64,000 nt of DNA. Source: Paenibacillus castaneae (lineage in GTDB: Bacteria > Bacillota > Bacilli > Paenibacillales > Paenibacillaceae). The stretch is from NCBI RefSeq assembly GCF_002884445.1, contig NZ_KZ614144.1, positions 4,446,094-4,510,093 of the forward strand, read 5' to 3'. Below the pieces are notes generated by a model, which saw only the letters and a list, made by a program, of their open reading frames with translations, was not told the DNA's origin and did not search any database. The translations under genes and the position numbers were made by a program. The stretch's first letter is position 1; each line of letters starts with the position of its first letter. Positions 55,232 to 63,952 of this stretch are shown here, one piece after another.

Positions 55232-56101
55232 TCATAAGTTTCTATCACTTACAGCTAAACCTCCCGTTCGAACACCTTTCTGGTACTCCTTCGGCTGCAC
55301 GCCTGTCTTTTTCTTAAACATGCGAAGGAAGCTTGAATAATCGTTGAAACCGCAGCGCATACAGGCTTCCAGCACGCCAACTCCCTCCGCTAAATATTTC
55401 TTTGCCAGCGATACCCGCTTAGACACGATATACTCATGAACGGTACTGCCGGTATACTGCTTGAATTGCCGCAGCAAATAGTATTTATTGATAAAGAAAC
55501 GACGTTCCAGCTCACTTAATGACAAATCCTCATGTAAATGAAGCTCGATATAATCAAGTATTGGAGTTAATTTGTGGTGAAGATCCATTTCGTTGCTTGT
55601 ATGCTTCTGCTTGTGATAAAGATCATTAATCGTAATGAGCAGCTCCATCATACAGCCTAGCTTCAATACGGCTGCGCCCCCTGCGCGATTCCGGTCAAGA
55701 CTCTCATATTTCATAAACAGCTCCATAAGCTGAGAGGTTTCTTTTGGAGTAAGCGACAGTTTATTCCGTTTTCCTTGAGGACGATTATAGAAGCATGCTA
55801 ATGGATCATAATCCGCAGTCACAAATGCTTTGACCATCATTGGATCAAATTCGATTGTTATTCTCTCATACCTTTCACTAGAAGAAAACGAGGGTTTATG
55901 AATTTCATGCTCGTTCGTAATAATCAGATCCCCATATTGCAGTGGATACACGGCCTTCTCTACGAAATAACGCACGTCACCATGAATAAGAAAATAAATC
56001 TCACATCCCGCATGTAGATGGAAATCAATATTATGTACAGCTTTCGTGACATGCATATATTTAATGTTCTGGTCTATTCGATCCAAATACTGCTCTAACA
56101 A
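55232..56101 (-). CDS. AraC-family regulator (cupin plus two HTH)
   Basis: A 289-residue regulator starting at TTG 56101, seven bases after AGGAGGG. The N-terminal cupin sensor (DFHLHAGCEIYFLIHGD) binds a small molecule. The C-terminal double helix-turn-helix is complete (LSLSELERRFFINKYYLLRQ, then VLEACMRCGFNDYSSFLRMF, then QPKEYQKG). It is divergent from the oxidoreductase/epimerase operon, its probable target. Confidence 0.9.
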   Translation of the reverse strand: MLEQYLDRIDQNIKYMHVTKAVHNIDFHLHAGCEIYFLIHGDVRYFVEKAVYPLQYGDLIITNEHEIHKPSFSSSERYERITIEFDPMMVKAFVTADYDPLACFYNRPQGKRNKLSLTPKETSQLMELFMKYESLDRNRAGGAAVLKLGCMMELLITINDLYHKQKHTSNEMDLHHKLTPILDYIELHLHEDLSLSELERRFFINKYYLLRQFKQYTGSTVHEYIVSKRVSLAKKYLAEGVGVLEACMRCGFNDYSSFLRMFKKKTGVQPKEYQKGVRTGGLAVSDRNL

Positions 56102-56238
56102 ACGATGTCCCTCCTATTGCTAAATAGCAATATTTCCAACTTTTTCAGCAAAAATTACAAAGAAGTTGTGATTCATTCATTCTACAATGAGAAAGAAGAT
56201 ACGTCATTTTTTCATATGAGGATACGGAGGAATAATGG

Positions 56239-57438
56239 ATGAATACAAAAACTTTGAACGTCGGAATCATTGGCCTTGGGGCAATAGGCGGCGGCACCCA
56301 TTTAAAATATTTGCAATCCCTTGATCAGGTCAAGCTTGCTGGCGTGTGCGATTTAGTAAAAGAAAAGGCTGACAGTATGGCCGAACAATATAAGACCGAC
56401 GCTTATTACAACTATCAGGATTTCCTTGAACAGGCTGATCTTGATGCCATCATTATAGCCGTGCCTCATTTCGATCATCCTGCTATCGCCATTGAAGCGT
56501 TCAAGCGCGGCATTCACGTTTTATGTGAAAAACCGATAGCTGTTCACTTGAATGATGCCAATCGTATGCTGGCTGCATATGAAAGCGCAAAGCTACAATA
56601 TCCGGAATTGGTGTTCGGTCTTATGTTTCAAGAACGTACTCTCCCCTACTATCGCAAGGTGAAAGAGATTGTCGAGAGCGGTGAGCTTGGTCGATTAACG
56701 CGAGCAACCTGGATCCATACCGAATGGTTCCGCAGTCAGACCTACTATGATAGTGGGGATTGGCGTGCTACGTGGGCGGGAGAAGGCGGCGGCATCTTGA
56801 CGAATCAATGCCCGCATACGCTCGACATGTACCAATGGTTATTCGGCTTGCCTAATCTCATTTCTGGACATGCTCATATTGGAAAATACCATGATATTGA
56901 AGTCGAAGATGAGGTAACCGCTTATTTTGAGCATGACAACGGCATGATCGGACACTTAATTGTTACGACTGCCGAACTTCCTGGAACGAATCGGATGGAG
57001 ATCATCGGGGAAAATGGAAAGCTCGTATTGGAGGAAGGACGTCTCGTCTTTACTAAAAACCCTATTTCCATGCTGAAATATTCCAATGAAACAGATCAGC
57101 GCTTCAGTGATATGAAATCTGAACGCATTGAAATTGAAGTGGAGACTGTGCAGGAGCAGAACGCTCACCTCTATGTGGCCTCCCGGTTTTTCAATCGTCT
57201 TCTGACCGGAGCTGGCCAACTAGTTGCAGAAGGATGGGAGGGCCCCTCTTCCCTCGTATTAGCTAACGGCATCATGCTCTCCTCCTTCACTGGGCAAACC
57301 ATAACAGTTCCGTTCGACACCGATATGTTCGAGGCTAAGCTCAAGGATTTAGCTGCTAACTCTAAATTTGTCAAAAAACAAGTAAAGCCCGTTCCTCAAG
57401 ACGAAGACATGTCTAAATCCTTTGGAAGCAAAGCATAA
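56239..57438 (+). CDS. Gfo/Idh/MocA-family oxidoreductase
   Basis: A 399-residue NAD(P)-dependent sugar dehydrogenase. The start ATG 56239 is eight bases after CGGAGG; an ATG at 56235 is in another frame. The N-terminal Rossmann domain has GIIGLGAIGGGTHL, and the family motif CEKPIA follows near residue 95. The C-terminal domain carries the substrate site (EWFRSQTYYDSGDWR, then TNQCPHTLDMYQW). Its 3' end is 13 bases from the TIM-barrel gene, so the two form an operon. Substrate unknown; inositol- or glycoside-derived sugars are typical. Confidence 0.88.
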   Translation: MNTKTLNVGIIGLGAIGGGTHLKYLQSLDQVKLAGVCDLVKEKADSMAEQYKTDAYYNYQDFLEQADLDAIIIAVPHFDHPAIAIEAFKRGIHVLCEKPIAVHLNDANRMLAAYESAKLQYPELVFGLMFQERTLPYYRKVKEIVESGELGRLTRATWIHTEWFRSQTYYDSGDWRATWAGEGGGILTNQCPHTLDMYQWLFGLPNLISGHAHIGKYHDIEVEDEVTAYFEHDNGMIGHLIVTTAELPGTNRMEIIGENGKLVLEEGRLVFTKNPISMLKYSNETDQRFSDMKSERIEIEVETVQEQNAHLYVASRFFNRLLTGAGQLVAEGWEGPSSLVLANGIMLSSFTGQTITVPFDTDMFEAKLKDLAANSKFVKKQVKPVPQDEDMSKSFGSKA

Positions 57439-57451
57439 GGAGGCTGCAACG

Positions 57452-58279
57452 ATGACACTTGTTAAGTTAACCTGTTTTGCTGACGAAATTTCTTCTGTCC
57501 TAGAGGAACAGCTGGATCTGCTTGAGCATGCGGGTATCAGCCATCTCGAAATTCGCAATGTTTGGGGTAAAAACGTGCTTGATCTCAGCACAGAAGAGCT
57601 TCAGCAGCTTCATCATATTACCGAGAGTAGAGGATTTTCTGTGTCATCCATTGCCTCGCCAATCGGTAAGTATCCGATTACGTCGTCTAACGAGCCTCAA
57701 TTGGAGGCACTTAATCGGGCCATTCAAGCGGCTCAAATCTTAAAAACGCCATATATCCGTATATTCTCGTATTTCTTCCCAGAGAATGAACCAAAGGAGA
57801 ACTTCCGGGAGGAAGTATTGCAGCGAATGGCGCAGCTCGTGGAAATAGCAGCACAAAGTGAAATCACCTTAATACTTGAGAATGACAGCGGTATGTATGG
57901 CAGCACGTATGAGGGCGGCATGGAAATCATGGAGCATTGCCAATCTCCCTTCATCAAATTCGCTTTTGATCCGGGGAACTATGTGATAGAAGGCATCGAT
58001 CCTATGAAGCAGGCTTTCCCTCAGGTTGTATCTCAAATCGAATATATTCACATCAAGGATGCTATTTCCAGCCCTCGGCAGTTCGTACCTGCCGGCGCAG
58101 GTGATGGCGGACTGGAGATATTATTAATTGAAATGCAGAAACGCAGCTATGCTGGTTTTTTATCCGTGGAGCCCCATCTCCATCACTATCTTCCGAATGC
58201 AAGCGACCCTGAACGGGTGCTGACAGCTATTCATGCGCTTACAGCAATACTCGAGAAAAACGGAATCGAATGGAAGTAA
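57452..58279 (+). CDS. TIM-barrel sugar isomerase/epimerase family protein
   Basis: A 275-residue protein from ATG 57452 behind AAGGAGG; a longer frame from 57422 runs into the previous gene. The fold belongs to the xylose-isomerase-like AP-endonuclease-2 family: FADEISSVLEEQLDLLEHAG at the start, metal-binding E in LILENDSG, D in FAFDPGNY, H in HIKDA and E in LSVEPHLH. It shares an operon with the Gfo/Idh dehydrogenase. Together they likely convert an uncommon sugar or inositol derivative. Confidence 0.88.
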   Translation: MTLVKLTCFADEISSVLEEQLDLLEHAGISHLEIRNVWGKNVLDLSTEELQQLHHITESRGFSVSSIASPIGKYPITSSNEPQLEALNRAIQAAQILKTPYIRIFSYFFPENEPKENFREEVLQRMAQLVEIAAQSEITLILENDSGMYGSTYEGGMEIMEHCQSPFIKFAFDPGNYVIEGIDPMKQAFPQVVSQIEYIHIKDAISSPRQFVPAGAGDGGLEILLIEMQKRSYAGFLSVEPHLHHYLPNASDPERVLTAIHALTAILEKNGIEWK

Positions 58280-58723
58280 TTTGAAGTAGAACAGATAAAA
58301 GGACCACCCTTATAGGTCCTCGGATAGCCGCGGACTTTGGATAAGGTGGGAAGGAACCCACGCCGGCTGTTTTCAATTGAACTTTTTCCATACAAAAAAT
58401 GCAGCAGGTGCTATTTTAATTGCGCCTGCTGCATTTTTCACAGTACAAATCCATCAAATTCATTATGATCTTATCGATGCGAACGATTCTCTCTCCCATT
58501 ATGGGCTATTTAACTAATCTAAAAAAATACTACATTACATCACTACTAGTTGGGATTGACCACTCCACTGGAATGATTGAAACCACGACACCGCTTCCTC
58601 ATTTTGAGTAAGCAGATATATGAAAGTTCTGCCATAAGTAGTATTTGATGTTCCCAAACGCGGTGCAGTGAGTGTACTGCGCTCGGCCTTTTTATGGAGT
58701 GAGGTTAATAATTTCTACTAGAT
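58280..58723. other. Intergenic region with a strong terminator
   Basis: Holds the terminator at 58395-58438. On the minus strand 58535-58690 reads a protein-like 3' fragment (TYGRTFIYLLTQNEEAVSWF, then QSFQWSGQSQLVVM) without a start; it may be a gene remnant. Confidence 0.45.
58395..58438 (+). terminator. Strong terminator of the sugar operon
   Basis: AAAAATGCAGCAGG (58395-58408) pairs perfectly with CCTGCTGCATTTTT (58425-58438), giving bidirectional A/T flanks. Confidence 0.9.
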
Positions 58724-60166
58724 TTACAGCGGTCGATTGGTAATTCCTTTGTTGATGTTGACTTTTGTCTCTCTTATTTCTTTTTTCAGCTGAACACTCG
58801 TTTCATTTGATACGTTTTTACTGTAATATTTCCCTTTCGTAAAGAAGGCAAATATAATTGTAAGTAATGAAGCTAATAAAGCAGCAAAGAAAGTTGCCGT
58901 ATTCTGTAAGAAAGGGCCCATATAACCTAATGCGGCAATCGTTCCGAGAACACTTGAGATCACTAATGGCACAACCCCAACCGGATTCCATTTATATAAA
59001 TTTTCTTGTCTCGATTCATATTCTTTCGGCGCAAGTTTTAATAATTTTTTCACGACTAATGCATCTGTGACTAAAATAGCGGCCCAAGCCATTAAGAGGA
59101 CTCCCTGAAAGGTCATCGCACTACCTAAATAATCCAATATACCGCCAAGCATTAACGCAATCGATGCGACACCTGAGATAACAACCCAAAAACGGCGATC
59201 GGGTTTGAAATGAAATATATTTTCGAAAAAATTGGACAATGACAGGGAAGCACTATAAATATTTGTGACGTTAATACGTAACTGAGTTAACAAAGTAAAA
59301 ACAACTCCACCTAGTCCAAGAAGTGTGACAATGTAAATCCCCGGATTAGATTCACCTAATCGAACGCCAAACCATACACCAAGTAAACCCATAACACCAA
59401 AACAGAAAATTTGAGGAACAAATCCAATCATAATGGACCCCATTTTAATATCTTTTGGTTTCAGGAAACGCGCGTAGTCTGACGCAATAAGAGCTGTTAA
59501 TCCCATAATACCGTGTTGCATTCCTATACATAACAGTAATGCTGTTCCACCTATCTGCACACCATCTGGTAAATATGTCCAAAAATTCCCCTCAAATTTC
59601 GATGTTGTATTGAAAGCGACAATGATTGTAATTATTAAAAAGATACCGAAAATAGGTAATGAAAATTTTTGTAGTTTGTCTAATTGTTTAATACCGAACC
59701 AATTTAGCGGGATGACAATCAATCCAAATACGATAATCAGAAGCCATAAAGGAATAGCGGGGAAATATACGTGTACTGCGGTTACGAGAATCATGCCTTC
59801 AAATGCACAATACATGATAAAATTCGATGCGTATATAAATGAAGTTAACGAGGCACCAATATATCCAAAGCCTTGCCTGGACATGAGGTTGACGTTCATC
59901 CCTGATTTTGCAGATAAATAGGCAATTACTGTACCTAGCACTCCGGCAATCACTATGGCATAAATCGCTGAAATAATAGCGTTCATCGCACCAAACTGAA
60001 GAGCCATAACGCTGCCTGTTTGAAAATAAAAAATAGCGGTGGCAATGCCAAATGTTATGTTGGTTACACTAAACCAACCCATATTCCGTTTTTCTTTTGG
60101 GACTTTATCAAATGAATAATCGTCTTTTACTTGTTCTTTGGGAGCAGTTATTTGGACTACACTCAT
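58724..60166 (-). CDS. NCS1-family nucleobase permease (CodB-like)
   Basis: A 480-residue membrane protein importing a nucleobase or related compound by cation symport. The start ATG 60166 follows AAAGGAAG; a longer frame adds 22 non-conserved residues. About twelve transmembrane segments are visible. The start of the conserved region (KRNMGWFSVTNITFGIATAI), GFGYIGASL and SDYARF are NCS1 signatures. No deaminase gene is adjacent. Specificity (cytosine, purine, hydantoin or other) is not predictable. Confidence 0.85.
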   Translation of the reverse strand: MSVVQITAPKEQVKDDYSFDKVPKEKRNMGWFSVTNITFGIATAIFYFQTGSVMALQFGAMNAIISAIYAIVIAGVLGTVIAYLSAKSGMNVNLMSRQGFGYIGASLTSFIYASNFIMYCAFEGMILVTAVHVYFPAIPLWLLIIVFGLIVIPLNWFGIKQLDKLQKFSLPIFGIFLIITIIVAFNTTSKFEGNFWTYLPDGVQIGGTALLLCIGMQHGIMGLTALIASDYARFLKPKDIKMGSIMIGFVPQIFCFGVMGLLGVWFGVRLGESNPGIYIVTLLGLGGVVFTLLTQLRINVTNIYSASLSLSNFFENIFHFKPDRRFWVVISGVASIALMLGGILDYLGSAMTFQGVLLMAWAAILVTDALVVKKLLKLAPKEYESRQENLYKWNPVGVVPLVISSVLGTIAALGYMGPFLQNTATFFAALLASLLTIIFAFFTKGKYYSKNVSNETSVQLKKEIRETKVNINKGITNRPL

Positions 60167-60612
60167 GCTATCTTCCTTTCTTAATGCTCCACATTCTGCC
60201 CCTTCCTTAGTTTGATTTTCACATTCATACACCCCCCTTTTAAGATTGAATTCCTATACTAGGAGGAACAGAATGTGTATTTTAACAGCATGTATTAAAA
60301 AAATACCCTACATACAATTGTTACATAATTAGTTGACATAATCAAGTTTCTACAAAAGTCAGTATGTCAACAATCCTTGAAAATTAAGGCTTCATCTCAA
60401 TTCAGCACATTAATTTAATAATTTAACTGTATAAAAGTACAAAGACAAGGTGTTGTCTTAACCTCGTGGAAGTCCATGAGGACGGTTCAATAGAAATCAG
60501 TTGCAACTTTTCCAAAACCCACTAAAACAGGGGCGCAGCCTTTAGTTTGGCTCGCCCCCCCACTTCATCTATATTACGCACTCCACATGACTTGAGTGTC
60601 GGTCACTGTATT
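60167..60612. other. Permease upstream region with palindromes and att-like site C
   Basis: Contains a 9-bp inverted repeat GTTGACATA/TATGTCAAC (60332-60340, 60363-60371), GTATT-N5-AATAC (60292-60306), a GC-rich hairpin GGGGCG/CGCCCC (60530-60558) and att-like site C. The palindromes could be operators for the permease. Confidence 0.45.
60579..60598. other. Serine-recombinase att-like site C (attL type)
   Basis: CACTCCACATGACTTGAGTG lies 15 bases from the stop of the serine recombinase pseudogene, the expected place for an element end. Its left half is attB-like (shared with 52535) and its right half attP-like. Joining the left half of site D to the right half of C gives an attP with near-symmetric arms: ACAGTGAGCAACATTCAA matches the reverse complement of the right arm at 15 of 18 bases. 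Confidence 0.7.
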
Positions 60613-61620
60613 TTAAGCCGAAAGTAAAGCGGTGGGAGTGAACTTGTAATGAATGTTCACCGAGCCATCCGCTTGAACTTCAATCTTATCGACCAAACGA
60701 TGTACCATCTCAGAAGTCAGTTCGTCTAGTTTCATGAACTGCTTGAGTTCTTTCTTCAATCGAACGATGCTTTCCCCTGTGCTACTACTTGCCTGTAAGG
60801 ACTGAAAGCACTTTAACTGCTCTTGTAGGCTACAGAGTTCAGCATTGCCGCTCTCCGTTGCTTCCTTGTATTCGGTCTCCGTAATAGTGCCGCTTGCCAA
60901 CAGCCTGATTAACCCTGTCTTCTGTTCCTTCAGCTTTTCAATGCGCCTTTGTAAAGACTGTATTTGCTTGTCTGCCTGTTTCCTTGCCTGTAAGGTCTTT
61001 ACCTAAAGCCGCCCCATGACTTCCTTCTCACTGAGGGTTTCAGCCATGTTACGAATATCATCCAAGATAACGCTTTTAAGTTCCCTTTCCTTAACGCTCT
61101 GCTGACTGCAAACGTGCTTACCATGCTTGTAATAGTTGCCGCATACAAAACCTTTTCGATAGTGGACATACCTGACATACCATAGAGCCTTGCCACAGTC
61201 GGCACAGAAGAGATAATTAGTAAATAGGTGCTTCTTAGCCTTCGGCTTTGCCTGTTGCCGCTTTCGTCCTTGCATGTACTGTTATACAGCTTAAAAATCT
61301 TCCCTAGAGATGATAGCATGGTGAGCGTCTTCAGTAACAATTTGCTTTTCCCTTGGAACTTCTTCACGTAGATGTAACGTTTACTGTTGTCTGCCGCCCT
61401 TGAACTAAGTCACCAACATAATGTGGATTGGTTAAAATTTTCTTTACGGACGTACCTTGCCAGTACAGCCCCGCATTTTTCTTACCTAATCTACATAGAA
61501 GTCAAATACATCCCAACCCTTATCCTCTAGGTATTGGTAGAAAAGACTTCTCTGATTCTCTAAAGACGATTTTTGTTCTTCTTTGTTTGTCGAAACACGA
61601 ATATATACTGCACATCTCAT
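60613..61620 (-). pseudogene. Large serine recombinase, internally deleted
   Basis: The N-terminus is intact at ATG 61620 behind AGAGGTGG and contains the catalytic serine (CAVYIRVSTNKEEQ). After about 44 codons a TAG is met, and the rest of the catalytic domain is missing. Sequence resumes with GLYWQGTSVKKILTNPHYVG (recombinase domain), then frame changes, then a zinc ribbon (CADCGKALWYV), an in-frame TAG at 61005-61003, and the coiled coil to the end. Several independent lesions show that it is dead. It was the integrase of the element bounded by sites C and D. Confidence 0.9.
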
Positions 61621-61622
61621 AG

Positions 61623-61772
61623 TTACGCCACCTCTTCACTATGAGAAGTATTGGCGCTGCCATCATTATACATTAAGCCGTCCTGCTGTTCCATAATTCT
61701 ATCAATCTCAATCAACGGCAATAGCAGACTAATAAATGACTCGTTCCCATTAAAAGTTCTTTCGACTTTCAT
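61623..61772 (-). CDS. Small protein encoded directly upstream of the serine recombinase
   Basis: A 49-residue protein from ATG 61772, nine bases after GGGAG; longer frames are not supported. The sequence MKVERTFNGNESFISLLLPL then IEIDRIM resembles the short protein that commonly precedes large serine recombinases in Firmicutes elements. Its stop is two bases before the recombinase start. Function unknown, possibly a recombination accessory factor. Confidence 0.6.
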   Translation of the reverse strand: MKVERTFNGNESFISLLLPLIEIDRIMEQQDGLMYNDGSANTSHSEEVA

Positions 61773-61919
61773 TATTATCATCTCCCTTGCTATCAATGGT
61801 CGCTCCATGTATTTGAAAAGGTGCGAACAACAATAGAAAGGCTGTAAAGAGGGTTTTGGAAAGTTTTGCCGAATAGTTCTACATACCTACAAGAGACCAT
61901 CAGGAGGGAGTCAAAAGAA

Positions 61920-62435
61920 GTGCAACGTACTACTAGACCAACAGTCAATCAGCCTAACAGGACAATTCCCGCCCAAGCTAACAGGACAGCTAGCAGAGCG
62001 GCTAGTCCTCAAGTAAACAGGGCTACTGTCAGCCAAGCAGGGGGAGCGGGAAGTCAATCGAACAATGCAAATAATGTAAATGTCGTTACTTGCCGAAAAT
62101 GTAAGTCACAGCAAATTGTAGCCAATAAAAGGGGCTACAGCTTTGCAAACATGTTCAAAACACTTGGGTGGATGGGATTACTTCCTCTCATTTTAGTGTT
62201 AGTCGGTACGGTTGGGGCTTATCTTTTTATGATGAATGTGAAAATCGGTAGTGGTGGAAGTGGCATAGGTGGTGAAGGTATTGATGGCATAATAACTTTC
62301 ATCGGCATTATTTGTTGGATATCAATTAGTTTGTCCTTACCTGTAAGTATATTAGTCGGGTTCGTTGGGAGAAGTGAAATTGTCAACGGCTGTATGAACT
62401 GCGGCTACAAATGGAGACCTGCCAAGAAGAAGTAA
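61920..62435 (+). CDS. Zinc-ribbon membrane protein
   Basis: A 171-residue protein. The start GTG 61920 follows AGGAGGG; the upstream TTG 61866 lacks a ribosome-binding site. Residues 1-55 are a low-complexity Arg/Thr/Pro/Ala-rich tail. Two CxxC pairs (CRKC, CMNC) frame two hydrophobic segments (GLLPLILVLVGTVGAYLFMM and IITFIGIICWISISLSLPVS). The pairs could bind one zinc. It is divergent from the recombinase unit and is element cargo of unknown function. Confidence 0.7.
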   Translation: MQRTTRPTVNQPNRTIPAQANRTASRAASPQVNRATVSQAGGAGSQSNNANNVNVVTCRKCKSQQIVANKRGYSFANMFKTLGWMGLLPLILVLVGTVGAYLFMMNVKIGSGGSGIGGEGIDGIITFIGIICWISISLSLPVSILVGFVGRSEIVNGCMNCGYKWRPAKKK

Positions 62436-62443
62436 AATTTGAT

Positions 62444-62698
62444 GGGGTGGGTCAAATTTTGATATACCCCGCCACGCAATACTTGTCATGGGGGAGTTAC
62501 AATACTCTTACGAAATGCAGACTATTTTGTATAATGAAACTGTGGAGGTCAGGAAGCCCAATGGCTTTCGTCCCTACCACGATTGGTTAGTGGTCGCTTC
62601 CTGTGTCAGCAGGGGCAACGAGCCGTCTTCTGCGTCAACAGGGGGCGGCTTTTTCTTTTTGGCACGGTTTAGGGTGGGTCAAATTTTGATACACCCCC
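62444..62698. repeat. Two direct copies of a 26-bp imperfect palindrome
   Basis: 62444-62470 and 62672-62698 share GGGTGGGTCAAATTTTGATA followed by (T/C)ACCCC. Each copy is itself an imperfect inverted repeat (GGGTG...CACCC around TCAAATTTTGA). They flank 200 bases that contain a possible small RNA. The inner part resembles IS21-family terminal repeats, but no transposase is present. Confidence 0.6.
62530..62661 (+). ncRNA. Candidate small RNA between the palindromes
   Basis: A perfect -10 box TATAAT (62530-62535) with a weak -35 sits upstream of a structured stretch (GGAAGCC-CAAT-GGCTTTC). The stretch ends in a terminator-like hairpin (AGCCG...CGGCT) followed by T-rich bases near 62650-62661. 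No conserved protein is predicted. It could be an antisense or regulatory RNA of the element; it was not matched to a known family. Confidence 0.3.
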
Positions 62699-62729
62699 GT
62701 CAATTATTGAAAGGACTTTCTGCACCTGA

Positions 62730-63181
62730 CTAAAGGGCTTGATAGAACGGGGAATTTTGATATGCAGGTGCGAATAACTCTTGTAATTGCGCTTGCATTT
62801 CTTCCTTGTATTGTTCAAATACTTCGGCAGGGTGCGGGTCAAGACTCTTAGAAACCTGATGTTGCAAGTCTCGTAAACGCTCTTTGACCTTGCGCCCCAA
62901 CTCATTCCATAACTTTCAGTGTGCAGTCCTAGCTTGGTCATTGTCTCACCGATGGTAAAGTTCTCTGAACGTACTACAACAGGCTTAGGGGCTTCCTGAC
63001 GGGCTATCCCGCTTCGGCTAGCAAACTTCTCAAGACTCCCCACAATTATTCTTGTCTTACCATTCTCAGGCTTAGCTTGCTCCAAGTACCCATGATGGCT
63101 AAGCTGTAAAACCTTCTGTTCGGTCATACCTAACCTAGTAGCGGCTTCGGTGAGTGAGACCGTCTTACTGTTGATAATCAT
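62730..63181 (-). pseudogene. HTH plus coiled-coil protein, frameshifted
   Basis: Starting at ATG 63181 behind GAGGT. An N-terminal helix-turn-helix (SLTEAATRLGMTEQKVLQLS) is followed by a second similar unit (FTIGETMTKLGLHTE). A one-base frameshift near 62920 then moves the frame to KLWNELGRKVKERLRDLQHQ and a glutamine-rich coiled coil, ending at TAG 62730. The uninterrupted form would be about 150 residues. It probably was a DNA-binding protein of the integrative element. Confidence 0.7.
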
Positions 63182-63191
63182 TGCCACTACC

Positions 63192-63359
63192 TCATGACGT
63201 TTCGTTAAGAATAAACTTCTTTAACCCCGATTGTGGGATTCTGATGACCCGCCCAACCTTCACAGATGGAATAGTGTTGTTCGAGACAAGCCTATGAATC
63301 GTTCGATAGGAAACCCGTAGCAGGTCTTTAGCTTCCTGCATTGTCAGCATCTGCTCCAA
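63192..63359 (-). CDS. Excisionase-like helix-turn-helix protein
   Basis: A 55-residue protein too short for ordinary gene finders. The start is TTG 63359, nine bases after AAAGGAG; ATG 63350 is an alternative. The sequence MLTMQEAKDLLRVSYRTIHR followed by GRVIRIPQSGLKKFI matches the AlpA/Xis (HTH_17) fold that directs recombinases toward excision. It lies eleven bases upstream of the frameshifted HTH gene. Intact by sequence. Confidence 0.8.
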   Translation of the reverse strand: MEQMLTMQEAKDLLRVSYRTIHRLVSNNTIPSVKVGRVIRIPQSGLKKFILNETS

Positions 63360-63860
63360 TGCTTCCAACTCCTTTCAAATATTGTCACCTACAATATTTG
63401 TAATTGGGGCAGTTACGGAACACACAGAGCGTAGAGAGAAATAGAGACGTGTAATAAGTCTTTAATGAGAATCGAAATATTCCGTTCTCATGAAGAAAAG
63501 TGGGGCATAAGCAAGCTAAGGTAATTGAGGTCTGTAATGTTGGTATCTAGGAAAACTCAGTCATTAGGCTGAGGGAGATATTTAAGATTAGGGGTACTTT
63601 CTAAAGCATTTTATCTAGATAGGAAGACAGGTATATTAGCTATCTTCATGTTAATAATAGAAGCACACGCTCCCTATTTTCGCCCCCGCCGATTTGGTAG
63701 GGGCTTCTTTGTGCGTACAAAAGGATATTTGTAAAATTTTCAGGCGGGTATAACAAGCCTTAACTTCGGCTCAGAAGCAATTGCCTTTACGCTAGGCACT
63801 GGTGGGGGTACAACAAAGGACGACTATCAATAGCCGCCCCTAACTGAACTTTTGGTCAAA

Positions 63861-63892
63861 AAAAAAAAAAAAGAAGCGGGACTTTTCCCGCT
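63861..63892 (-). terminator. Strong terminator near element right end
   Basis: AGCGGGA (63875-63881) pairs with TCCCGCT (63886-63892), followed on the minus strand by a run of T about 14 long. It would end transcription entering from the right flank. Confidence 0.8.
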
Positions 63893-63952
63893 CCGTTGCT
63901 GTATACGCCAATACACCTCAACTATTAGTCTTTCCTGACCAACAGTGAGCAA

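Noticed and set aside
62488..62733. 81-residue ORF across the candidate small RNA
   Set aside because: It runs through a -10 box, a hairpin and one of the palindromes, and lacks a ribosome-binding site.
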